Source of the DNA: Alphaproteobacteria bacterium
Lineage (GTDB): Bacteria > Pseudomonadota > Alphaproteobacteria > Rickettsiales > JAIXRX01
Direction: 5' to 3'
DNA length: 13,542 nt
Assembly: GCA_027485005.1 (NCBI GenBank)
Contig: JAIXRX010000110.1
Span: forward strand, 1 to 13,542
The number at the start of each line of letters is the position of its first letter. Position 1 is the stretch's first letter. Positions 6,729-13,510 of the stretch are shown one piece after another. The notes beneath the pieces were generated by a model. That model did no database searches. It was given only the letters and a program-made list of their open reading frames with translations, and had not been told where the DNA came from. The position numbers and the translations under genes were made by a program.

Positions 6729-8492
6729 ATGTTCGAGGGTAGAGAAATAACAAAATACCTGTTCGAGGATCGTTTGGACTATCTATTTAATCAAAGCCCA
6801 GTCAGCAGAATTCGGGTGCCTACCGGTAAGGAGGCCTCTCCTGAAGTGGTGCTGTTCCTACCTGAAGGGGACGCCGCGAAAGGCTTGGACGCCAAAGTGC
6901 GCGCCGCTGGCCTTGCGGTAGGCTATGATATGGTAGACAGCCAGCCGGTGCTGCGTGTGCGCGGTTATGAAAATATTCCGTCATTATTTAAGCGTTTAAG
7001 CGATGTAGGCCTGGTGCAAGGCGCACCCACTCAGCAATCTACTGCCGAAGATACCCCTCCTAAACAAGGGATTGGTGCGTTTATCAAAGAAAATAGTTTG
7101 AAGTTGTCAGCTGGGCTTTACATCCTTGGCAATACTTTCGCGATTACCTCGGGCATTTTGCGTGGTGGTGATAAAGCGCAAATGGCCATTGGCGGCTCGT
7201 TTATGGCGGGTGACGTTTTGATGTATGCGTTTGGTCATAAATCTGGCGAAGAGCAATATAATAGTGTGATGCGCCGTTTCCACACCTTCATGAAAGCCGA
7301 GCAATTTGATATTCCGGGTGGTAGCCCAATGTCGCCAGCGTTGTTCCAAGGCGATGGTTCGATGAGTTCAAAAGTCAGCGAGTTCATGAAAGATAATATT
7401 GTCGCATTCAAATCCGTGACCGAGATTGCTGGTGGTCTAGCCAGCATTAAAGCGGGTATGAACCAGAATAATATGAAAAAACTCGTGGGTGGTGCAGCCA
7501 TTTTGACAGCATTTGGTGGCGCGATGATCATTCCAGAGCGAAAACCTGCCTTCTTCCGCGAGCAAGAACAAAACGGCATTTACGGCCAACGTGTTGATCC
7601 TGGGCTTTTTGGTGGGATAGGCGAGAAAATTCAGCGCAAACCATTGCTCTTTACCGCACCATTCTTATTGTCCAAAAACGCGTCCACCATTTGGGGGGCA
7701 TTGGACGAGCGAAAACGTGGTGGTATGCCTAAAGGGCTTGAAGAGGAAATCACCAAAACACAAGGTAAACTAGATGTACTAAACGCAGAGCCTCGTCATG
7801 CACTGACCGATGATAAAATTCGTACAACCGATAGTCAGTTAAAGAGCCTACAAAAAGAGTTTGATACTCATGATAAAGGCATCTTCCGTGATTCAAGCAA
7901 AAGCTGGCTGAAAAATGCGGATTGGCTTAAAGGCCGCAATGCATGGAAATTTGATATTGGTACCGAGGCTTCATTTGTGGCGGCGAACAGCTTGCTGGCC
8001 ATGAGCTCAAAAACTGCCGGTGGATCAGGGGATAAACTTTCTGAGCGTTTATATAACGTGGCAGCCAATATGGTGCTGGCACAAAAGCCAGAGCAAAAAG
8101 AGCGCGCTCTTGCCAGCATGGCAAAGTTTATTGCTGGTCAAGATGAGGTGGATGCCACTGAGCAAGAAGCGCTGGCAAAAATTTCAGAGAAAGTGAAACA
8201 GCTTGAGAGTCACCCTTTACTACAACATGCTCATCAACACACGGTGGTGCATAGCAATGAACACAGCAATGCTTTGGCGCAGCAAGCATTAGAACACGCG
8301 AATGCACATGAGACCACGCCTGCAAAATGGGCGCAGACCATTGAAAAGCAGCGTGAAGGAAAGGGCTCAGAAGCGTTAGTAGAGCATCACCAAAAGCACC
8401 ACGCCGAGGACCATGCGGTACAGGGCAAATGGAGCGAAACCATGCTTGCCAAGGAACATGATCAAACGGCGCACCACGACCATAGCCGTTAG
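6729..8492 (+). CDS. Unrecognised membrane-associated protein, His-rich tail
   Basis: I do not recognise this 587-residue protein. Residues 1-100 look like a soluble alpha/beta domain without a signal peptide. Hydrophobic, Gly/Ala-rich stretches follow at about 125-145, 151-170, 252-269, 304-325 and 413-428, some joined by short polar turns (RGGDK at 145-149). A polar, lysine- and glutamate-rich segment at about 335-382 may be a coiled coil. From 490 the chain is polar with 17 histidines, including VEHHQKHHAEDH (551-562) and AHHDHSR at the end. A KWAQT/KWSET motif occurs twice (533 and 567). An in-frame stop at 6714 makes 6729 the only plausible upstream start, although it lacks a ribosome binding site. 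The last 38 codons overlap uppP on the other strand. An inner-membrane protein with a cytoplasmic metal-binding or contact tail is only an inference. The long open frame supports a real gene. Confidence 0.75.
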   Translation: MFEGREITKYLFEDRLDYLFNQSPVSRIRVPTGKEASPEVVLFLPEGDAAKGLDAKVRAAGLAVGYDMVDSQPVLRVRGYENIPSLFKRLSDVGLVQGAPTQQSTAEDTPPKQGIGAFIKENSLKLSAGLYILGNTFAITSGILRGGDKAQMAIGGSFMAGDVLMYAFGHKSGEEQYNSVMRRFHTFMKAEQFDIPGGSPMSPALFQGDGSMSSKVSEFMKDNIVAFKSVTEIAGGLASIKAGMNQNNMKKLVGGAAILTAFGGAMIIPERKPAFFREQEQNGIYGQRVDPGLFGGIGEKIQRKPLLFTAPFLLSKNASTIWGALDERKRGGMPKGLEEEITKTQGKLDVLNAEPRHALTDDKIRTTDSQLKSLQKEFDTHDKGIFRDSSKSWLKNADWLKGRNAWKFDIGTEASFVAANSLLAMSSKTAGGSGDKLSERLYNVAANMVLAQKPEQKERALASMAKFIAGQDEVDATEQEALAKISEKVKQLESHPLLQHAHQHTVVHSNEHSNALAQQALEHANAHETTPAKWAQTIEKQREGKGSEALVEHHQKHHAEDHAVQGKWSETMLAKEHDQTAHHDHSR

Positions 8493-9179
8493 AAACGCAG
8501 CCAACCAGCCTGTGGCAATCAGCCCTGCCGCATCAAAATCCATCACGTCCCAGTTTTTGTAAAGGTCATAGCTGGTGGCGGCCAACATGGTGGGAATAGC
8601 TAGTAAAAACGAAAATTCTGCTGCAGCTTTACGCTCCAAACCAAGCATTAGCGCCCCTACAATGGTTGCCCCTGAACGCGACACCCCCGGAATCATCGCC
8701 ATGCACTGCATGAATCCAATACCCAATGCCCGCTGCCATGGCAATTGCTCGGCCGTGAAGTAACGTGGGGTGGGTTTATATTTCTCAATGAGCCAAAGGA
8801 TCATGCCGCCAATTAGCAACGACCATGCCACCACTTTAGGCGAGAAAAGCACCGCCTTAATCTGAGCATGAAATAATAGACCAACAATGACGGCCGGAAT
8901 AAAAGCCAGCAACAAATCTATTACCAGATGTTGTTCCTCGGATGGGTGCCACACATGCTTGGCCATGCCCAATAATTTTTGAAAATAGACAACAATGACC
9001 GCCGCAATCGCGCCACTCTGAATGGCGACTTCAAACACTTTCCCTGGTGGGCCTTGAAAGCCCAGCACGTCTGTGAGTAAAATGAGATGCCCAGTGGATG
9101 AGATGGGCAAAAATTCGGTGACCCCCTCAACTACGCCAAGCAAGGCAGCTTGAGCGTAGAGAAGGAGGTCAAATGACAT
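8376..9179 (-). CDS. uppP: Undecaprenyl-diphosphatase UppP (BacA)
   Basis: An integral membrane phosphatase that converts undecaprenyl diphosphate to the monophosphate and so recycles the lipid carrier for peptidoglycan and other envelope polymers. Excess activity gives bacitracin resistance in known cases. The 267 residues match the family. The first signature GVVEGVTEFLPISSTGHLIL (15-34) includes E18, E22 and H31, and the second, PGVSRSGATIVGALMLGLER (164-183), includes R168. Several hydrophobic helices and the usual GFAPFALYRMVLG C-terminal segment (247-259) are present, so its 3' end is genuine. The gene starts 18 bases after petC, with only a weak GAAAGA-like ribosome site, and is probably read with the pet genes. 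Its last 117 bases lie under the unknown plus-strand gene. Confidence 0.96.
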   Translation of the reverse strand: MSFDLLLYAQAALLGVVEGVTEFLPISSTGHLILLTDVLGFQGPPGKVFEVAIQSGAIAAVIVVYFQKLLGMAKHVWHPSEEQHLVIDLLLAFIPAVIVGLLFHAQIKAVLFSPKVVAWSLLIGGMILWLIEKYKPTPRYFTAEQLPWQRALGIGFMQCMAMIPGVSRSGATIVGALMLGLERKAAAEFSFLLAIPTMLAATSYDLYKNWDVMDFDAAGLIATGWLAAFLTAMVVVRRLIMFLGKHGFAPFALYRMVLGVVLLVMLY

Positions 9180-9197
9180 GATACAATAATCTTTCGA

Positions 9198-9971
9198 CTA
9201 TTCTTCGCCGCGATAGACACGCGCCCAAACGCGCTGTTTCGCAATATAAAACAAAATGGCAGCGATACTTAGGAAAATCATCACTTTAATGCCCATGCGT
9301 TTACGCGCTTCCATTTCAGGCTCAGCCGCCCATTGCAGGAAGTTTACCACGTCACGCGTCATTTGGTCTGTTGTATTTGCCGTGCCGTCTGCATAGGTCA
9401 CTTGGCCGTCACTCAAAGGAGCCGCCATGCCGATCTGACGACCTGGGAAATACGGGTTATAATTCATACCTGCGCCCACCACAAAATCAGCGGGCGGCTC
9501 TTCATAACCAGTCAGCAAAGAATAAACATAGTTCGCACCATGTGGACGCGCTTTAATTATCAGGCTCAAATCAGGTGGATAAGCGCCGTTGTTTGCAGCA
9601 CGCGCAGCTGCTTCATTAGGAAAAGGCCCTTTGATTTTATCGGATGGAAGACCAGGACGTTCCACGGTTTCGCCAGCGTCATTAAGCGTGTTGTAGCTGC
9701 GTTCGGCGGCTAATGCTTTAATTTCTGCCTCAGAAAAACCAATGTCCTTTAAAGAGCGGAATGCCACACGCCCTAAACCATGGCACGAAGAGCAAACTTC
9801 TTTATAAACCTGAAAACCACGCTGAGCGGCTTGACGGTCCACGGTGCCGAAAGCGCCATCAAATGACCAATGGACTTCCTTGAGCGCCTTTACATCCGAA
9901 GAAGCAAGCAAGGCGACGGGGGTAGAGAGCGCCGTGATAAGAGCAAGAGTTTTTAACCATGTGCCGCGCAT
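9198..9971 (-). CDS. petC: Cytochrome c1 of the bc1 complex
   Basis: The membrane-anchored c-type cytochrome of complex III takes electrons from the Rieske centre and passes them to soluble or membrane cytochrome c on the periplasmic side. The 257 residues begin with a Sec signal peptide (1 to about 23, ending ALLAS). The haem site CSSCH is at 60-64, ARPHGANYVYSLLTGYEEPP at 141-160 is typical of bacterial c1, and GRQIGMAAPL provides the likely axial methionine M182. A single C-terminal anchor (about 229-244) ends in positive residues and RVYRGEE. An AAGGAG site lies 8 bases before the ATG. It follows petB by 19 bases. It is a separate gene, not the fused cytochrome b-c1 precursor of some rhizobia. 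Confidence 0.96.
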   Translation of the reverse strand: MRGTWLKTLALITALSTPVALLASSDVKALKEVHWSFDGAFGTVDRQAAQRGFQVYKEVCSSCHGLGRVAFRSLKDIGFSEAEIKALAAERSYNTLNDAGETVERPGLPSDKIKGPFPNEAAARAANNGAYPPDLSLIIKARPHGANYVYSLLTGYEEPPADFVVGAGMNYNPYFPGRQIGMAAPLSDGQVTYADGTANTTDQMTRDVVNFLQWAAEPEMEARKRMGIKVMIFLSIAAILFYIAKQRVWARVYRGEE

Positions 9972-9990
9972 TTTCGCGTCTCCTTGTCGA

Positions 9991-11289
9991 TTATTTATGT
10001 TTCAGAACAGATTCAGCAATGCTGGTGGGCAGCGGCAACGTTTTTTCGATGCGCGACAATAAAGGCATAATCACCAAGAAGAACCCGAAGTAATAAGCCA
10101 TTCCCAGCTGACCAAACACAACATTTGGAATAGCAATCGCACCGTGGCAATCGCCAGCACTCCCTAAGTTGCATCCATCGGCGGACGCACCACCAACATA
10201 TCCAAGGAAAACTGAGTTGATGACAAACAACCAGTAAAAGCGTCGATACCATGGGCGGAAACTAGCTGAACGTACTGGAGAAGTATCGAGCCACGGCAGA
10301 ACAAACAGCACCGCAATCGAGCCAAACATGGCCAGAACGCCCGCCAGTTTGGACGACACAAACACGATATCGGTGAAAGGAATACCGATATCAGGCGTCG
10401 CACGCAAAATGGCATAGAATGGCAAGAAGTACCACTCAGGCACAATGTGCGCAGGAGTCACCAATGGGTTCGCTTCAATGTAATTGTCTGGGTGGCCCAG
10501 CATGTTTGGCTGGAAGAACACGAAATACGCAAACACAATAAAGAACACGGTGAAGCCCAAGTAATCCTTAATGGTGTAGTAAGGATGGAAAGGGATTTTG
10601 TCTTTCGGTGCTTTGGCGTCAATCCCCAACGGGTTGTTTGAGCCATGGGTATGCAACGCTACCAAGTGCAATACCACCACGCCGATAATCGCAAATGGCA
10701 TGAGGTAATGCAGCGAGAAGAAACGGTTCAGGGTTGGATTATCGACCGAGAAACCACCCCACAACCATGTCACCAAGCTCTCGCCGATTAATGGAAAGGC
10801 GGAGAACAAGTTGGTGATAACGGTGGCGCCCCAGAAGCTCATTTGGCCCCATGGCAAAACGTAACCCATGAAAGCCGTTGCCATCATGAGAAGTAAAATG
10901 ACCACACCAATCATCCACAACAATTCGCGCGGCGATTTATATGAGCCGTAATAGAGGCCACGGAACATGTGGATGAAAATAACAGCAAAGAACATGGATG
11001 CACCTACGGCATGCATGTAGCGAATCAGCCATCCATAATTGACGTCACGCATGATACGCTCAACCGAGTCAAACGCCAAGGTGGTATGGGCAGTGTAATT
11101 CATCACCAAGAAAATACCGGTGAGAATCTGCAAAACCAAGCAAATCCCAGCGATGGATCCAAAATTCCAAAAATAATTCAAATTGCGTGGGGTAGGGTAT
11201 TCCACCAAGCTATGATTGATAAAAGAGAAAACCGGAAGGCGGTGTTCTACCCATTGGGCGACTTTACCAGAAGGTTTGTAGTTACTCAT
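9991..11289 (-). CDS. petB: Cytochrome b of the bc1 complex
   Basis: The central membrane subunit of complex III carries the two b haems and the quinol oxidation and quinone reduction sites. The 432 residues are a normal bacterial length and form about eight hydrophobic helices. The four haem ligand histidines are visible with the usual spacing: H93 and H107 in the second helix (HAVGASMFFAVIFIH), and H194 and H208 in the fourth. GYVLPWGQMSFWGATV (142-157) and PEWYFLPFYAILR (284-296), with the Qo-site PEWY, are intact. It starts 8 bases after the petA stop, with a weak ribosome site inside the petA end, which suggests coupled translation. The name petB follows alphaproteobacterial use; fbcB and cytB are also used. 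Confidence 0.97.
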   Translation of the reverse strand: MSNYKPSGKVAQWVEHRLPVFSFINHSLVEYPTPRNLNYFWNFGSIAGICLVLQILTGIFLVMNYTAHTTLAFDSVERIMRDVNYGWLIRYMHAVGASMFFAVIFIHMFRGLYYGSYKSPRELLWMIGVVILLLMMATAFMGYVLPWGQMSFWGATVITNLFSAFPLIGESLVTWLWGGFSVDNPTLNRFFSLHYLMPFAIIGVVVLHLVALHTHGSNNPLGIDAKAPKDKIPFHPYYTIKDYLGFTVFFIVFAYFVFFQPNMLGHPDNYIEANPLVTPAHIVPEWYFLPFYAILRATPDIGIPFTDIVFVSSKLAGVLAMFGSIAVLFVLPWLDTSPVRSASFRPWYRRFYWLFVINSVFLGYVGGASADGCNLGSAGDCHGAIAIPNVVFGQLGMAYYFGFFLVIMPLLSRIEKTLPLPTSIAESVLKHK

Positions 11290-11297
11290 AAATCCAA

Positions 11298-11867
11298 CTA
11301 TCCAATTTTAATACGGGTGTCGTTGAGGAAGGTATATTCAGGAACCAGAAGGTTTTTCGGCGCAGGGCCTTTGCGAATACGTCCAGAAGTGTCGTAGTGA
11401 GAGCCGTGGCATGGGCAGAACCAGCCATTATAATCACCTGCTTGGCCCAGCGGTACGCACCCTAAATGCGTGCACACGCCTACCAGCACTAACCAATTGT
11501 CTTTGCCAGCTTTGATACGGGCTTGGTCGTCTTGTGGGTCAATCAATTCGTTCATCGGCACTTTACGTGCCGCTTCCACTTCTTCAGCGGTGCGGTTGCG
11601 CACAAAGACGGGTTTGCCGCGCCACATGACTTTTAGGCTTTGACCGGGCTCTACAGGCGCCAAGTCCACTTCAATCGAAGAGAGTGCCAATGTGTCCGCA
11701 GCAGGGTTCATGCTGGAAATAAACGGCCACACTACCGAGCCAGCGCCTACAGCCGCCATGCCTTGCGCGGCAAGCACAAGGAAGTCACGACGAGAAGCGT
11801 CACTTTCTTTGGGGGCGTGCGAATGGTCGTGATGATGTCCGCAGGGTTTCGAATCTGAACAGGCCAT
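11298..11867 (-). CDS. petA: Rieske iron-sulfur subunit of the bc1 complex
   Basis: This 2Fe-2S protein oxidises quinol at cytochrome b and delivers electrons to cytochrome c1. In the 189 residues a twin-arginine signal-anchor, SRRDFLVLAAQGMAAVGAG (25-43), is followed by the membrane helix. The cluster motifs are CTHLGC (132-137) and CPCHGSH (151-157), giving ligands C132, H134, C151 and H154 and a C137-C153 disulfide by family precedent. The GxCTHLGC core and SGRIRKGPAPKNL region are standard. The 24 residues before the arginines are odd: a histidine- and cysteine-containing stretch, CSDSKPCGHHHDHSH (3-17), on the cytoplasmic side. The ribosome site is weak (AGAGAC). It is the first gene of the petABC run. 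Confidence 0.97.
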   Translation of the reverse strand: MACSDSKPCGHHHDHSHAPKESDASRRDFLVLAAQGMAAVGAGSVVWPFISSMNPAADTLALSSIEVDLAPVEPGQSLKVMWRGKPVFVRNRTAEEVEAARKVPMNELIDPQDDQARIKAGKDNWLVLVGVCTHLGCVPLGQAGDYNGWFCPCHGSHYDTSGRIRKGPAPKNLLVPEYTFLNDTRIKIG

Positions 11868-12000
11868 AGCGAAAGGTCTCTTGTTAGTTTTTATTTAGGA
11901 GAATAAAAAATGAGTGGTACCCATATTTCCCCCTCCTATTAGTCAAATTCTTTGCTAAAGACAAGGCGTGAATTAACTTTTTAATCGAGACAATTTCAGC
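11868..12000. promoter_or_regulatory. Divergent petA / trmL control region
   Basis: These 133 bases must carry the petABC promoter on the minus strand and probably one for trmL on the plus strand. Visible items are a perfect 8-bp inverted repeat of A/T bases (arms 11888-11895 and 11902-11909) around TAGGAG, 20 to 42 bases upstream of the petA start, and a minus-strand TTGACT (11946-11941) that could be a -35 element, with TATGGG 15 bases further on, which is a poor match and spacing. A ten-codon reading frame with a good AGGAG site lies on the plus strand at 11910-11942. trmL itself has almost no ribosome site. Confidence 0.4.
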
Positions 12001-12480
12001 ATGTCACTTTCTCAACACGCCTCCAAGCCCTCTATCGCCATGTTTCAGCCGGATATGCCTCAGAATCTGGGCAGTGTGCTGCGGTTGGTGGCCTGCTTTG
12101 GCACGGGCTGCGAGGTCATTGAGCCCTGCGGCTTTCCGCTGGACGATAAGCGCGCCAAACGTGTGGGGATGGATTATGTGGAAATTGCGGCCATGCGCCG
12201 CCACGCCAGCTGGAATGCTTTCAAGGCACAAATGGCAACGGAAGGGCGACGGATTGTGCTGCTTTCCAGCAAAGCGGCGGTGAATTACCATGAATTTGCC
12301 TTTACCCCGCAAGACGTGCTGATGGTGGGGGCGGAAAGTACGGGCGTGCCCGAAAGTATCACGGACGACATCCCGCACCGCGTGGTCATCCCTATGCAGC
12401 CGCCCGCCCGCTGCCTGAATGTGGCGCAAGCGGCGAGTATTGTGCTAGCGGAAGCACTGCGACAAGTGGGTGCTTTTTGA
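12001..12480 (+). CDS. trmL: tRNA (cytidine/uridine-34-2'-O-)methyltransferase TrmL
   Basis: A SPOUT-class methyltransferase that, in the E. coli enzyme, puts a 2'-O-methyl group on the wobble base of leucine tRNAs using S-adenosylmethionine bound in a C-terminal knot. The 159 residues are about family length. IAMFQPDMPQNLGSVLRL (12-29) matches the start of the family. EPCGFPLDDKRAKRVGMDY (41-59), GAESTGVPESI (110-120) and IPMQPPARCLNVAQAASIVL (130-149) form the substrate and knot motifs. In the last motif the usual RSLN is RCLN (C138). The Met at 12001 is about ten residues before the conserved start and is the only fitting ATG, but only a weak CGAGAC precedes it. It is divergent from petA and 85 bases ahead of hemF. 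Confidence 0.9.
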   Translation: MSLSQHASKPSIAMFQPDMPQNLGSVLRLVACFGTGCEVIEPCGFPLDDKRAKRVGMDYVEIAAMRRHASWNAFKAQMATEGRRIVLLSSKAAVNYHEFAFTPQDVLMVGAESTGVPESITDDIPHRVVIPMQPPARCLNVAQAASIVLAEALRQVGAF

Positions 12481-12510
12481 ATTGTTTCCGCTGCGCACCC
12501 GCTGACCTCA

Positions 12511-12539
12511 TTGCATCTAAGCTGAAAAGGCTTTAGAAA
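12511..12539 (+). promoter_or_regulatory. Possible hemF promoter
   Basis: In the 85 bases between trmL and hemF, TTGCAT (12511-12516) and TAGAAA (12534-12539) are separated by 17 bases, a 3 of 6 and 4 of 6 fit to the sigma70 consensus. The -10 ends 26 bases before the hemF ATG. It could start a separate hemF message, though co-transcription with trmL is equally possible since no terminator lies between them. Confidence 0.3.
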
Positions 12540-12565
12540 AACGCACAAGAGAAGGATTCCAACTC

Positions 12566-13459
12566 ATGACCCAGCCTGCATTTAAAGACAACGCACCACT
12601 TTCCATTCACCGCCAGCATGCGGCGCAAAAATGGTTTCGACTGTTGCGGGACGAAATTTGTGCGGCGTTTGAAGCGATTGAGGGCAACCAAGCAGAGGGA
12701 CCATTGAGCGACCAACCCGCTGGCATGTTTACCCGCACGCCGTGGAACCGCGAAGGCGGTGGCGGCGGTGAAATGTCGGTCATGAAAGGCCGCGTCTTTG
12801 AAAAAGTCGGCGTGAATATCTCCACCGTGATGGGTGAATTTTCAGAAACGTTTCGCAAAGAAATTCCAGGGGCAGACGCTGATCCACGCTTCTGGGCAAG
12901 CGGCATTTCACTGGTGGCGCATTTGCAGAACCCGCTGGTGCCTGCGGTGCATATGAACACCCGCATGATTATGGTGGGTGACCCCGAAAACCCCACCCGC
13001 ACGTGGTTTGGTGGCGGCGCGGACCTGACGCCGATGACCCCGCGTGAAGAAGACACGCGCGATTTTCATGCCGCATTCAAAGCCACCTGCGACAAGCACA
13101 ACCCCGATTATTACGCCAAATTCAAACCATGGTGCGACGAATATTTCTTCCTCAAACATCGTGGCGAACCACGCGGCATTGGCGGCATTTTCTATGATTA
13201 TCTCGCGGAAGATTGGGACAAGGATTTTGAATTTACCAAAGATGTGGGCAAATGTTTTGCCGAGATTTATCCAAGCATTGTCTCGCGCCACCAGCACCAA
13301 CCATGGACAGACGAGCAGCGCGAACATCAACTGCGTCGTCGTGGCCGCTATGTGGAATTTAATCTGCTCTATGACCGTGGCACCCGCTTTGGCCTAATGA
13401 CCGGCGGCAATACGGAAGCGATTCTCATGTCCCTTCCACCCATCGTGAAATGGGATTGA
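12566..13459 (+). CDS. hemF: Oxygen-dependent coproporphyrinogen III oxidase
   Basis: HemF decarboxylates two propionates of coproporphyrinogen III to vinyl groups, with molecular oxygen, on the way to haem in the cytoplasm. In the 297 residues the signatures are GGGGGEMSVMKGRVFEKVGVN (from 64), AHLQNPLVPAVHMNTR (118-133), WFGGGADLTPM (147-157), LKHRGEPRGIGGIFYDYL (196-213) and RYVEFNLLYDRGTRFGL (261-277). H119, H129, H168 and H198 keep the exact spacing of E. coli H96, H106, H145 and H175. The protein stops at PPIVKWD, about 25 residues before the E. coli end, which I recall as normal for alphaproteobacterial HemF. A GAAGGA site lies 9 bases before the ATG. Haem supply fits next to the cytochrome genes. 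A partial repeat follows. Confidence 0.97.
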   Translation: MTQPAFKDNAPLSIHRQHAAQKWFRLLRDEICAAFEAIEGNQAEGPLSDQPAGMFTRTPWNREGGGGGEMSVMKGRVFEKVGVNISTVMGEFSETFRKEIPGADADPRFWASGISLVAHLQNPLVPAVHMNTRMIMVGDPENPTRTWFGGGADLTPMTPREEDTRDFHAAFKATCDKHNPDYYAKFKPWCDEYFFLKHRGEPRGIGGIFYDYLAEDWDKDFEFTKDVGKCFAEIYPSIVSRHQHQPWTDEQREHQLRRRGRYVEFNLLYDRGTRFGLMTGGNTEAILMSLPPIVKWD

Positions 13460-13478
13460 TTCGGTTTCATACCGTGCT

Positions 13479-13510
13479 ACTCAGGGCTGATTCGGAGACT
13501 ATCTTCATTT
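13479..13510 (+). repeat. Partial copy of the intergenic repeat after hemF
   Basis: TCAGGGCTGATTCGG at 13481-13495 matches unit A before the unknown gene (6407-6421) at 14 of 15 bases. The following CTATCTTCATTT resembles the CTACTG-CTTATT-CATTT end of the other copies. It starts 20 bases after the hemF stop and may continue past the window edge. Its central hairpin is degenerate. A short CGGT-TTCAT-ACCG hairpin (13462-13474) lies between it and hemF, but no T run follows, so I do not call it a terminator. Confidence 0.55.

Noticed and set aside
11817..11867. Rieske His stretch read as a cloning His-tag or vector sequence
   Set aside because: The histidines are interrupted by Asp and Ser and encoded in native context, continuous with a normal petA gene and its upstream region.
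13430..13480. hemF apparently truncated by about 25 residues compared with E. coli, next to a repeat
   Set aside because: Alphaproteobacterial and Rickettsia HemF proteins, as I recall them, also end just after the LPPxVK region, all metal-site histidines are present, and no lost tail is found in other frames downstream.
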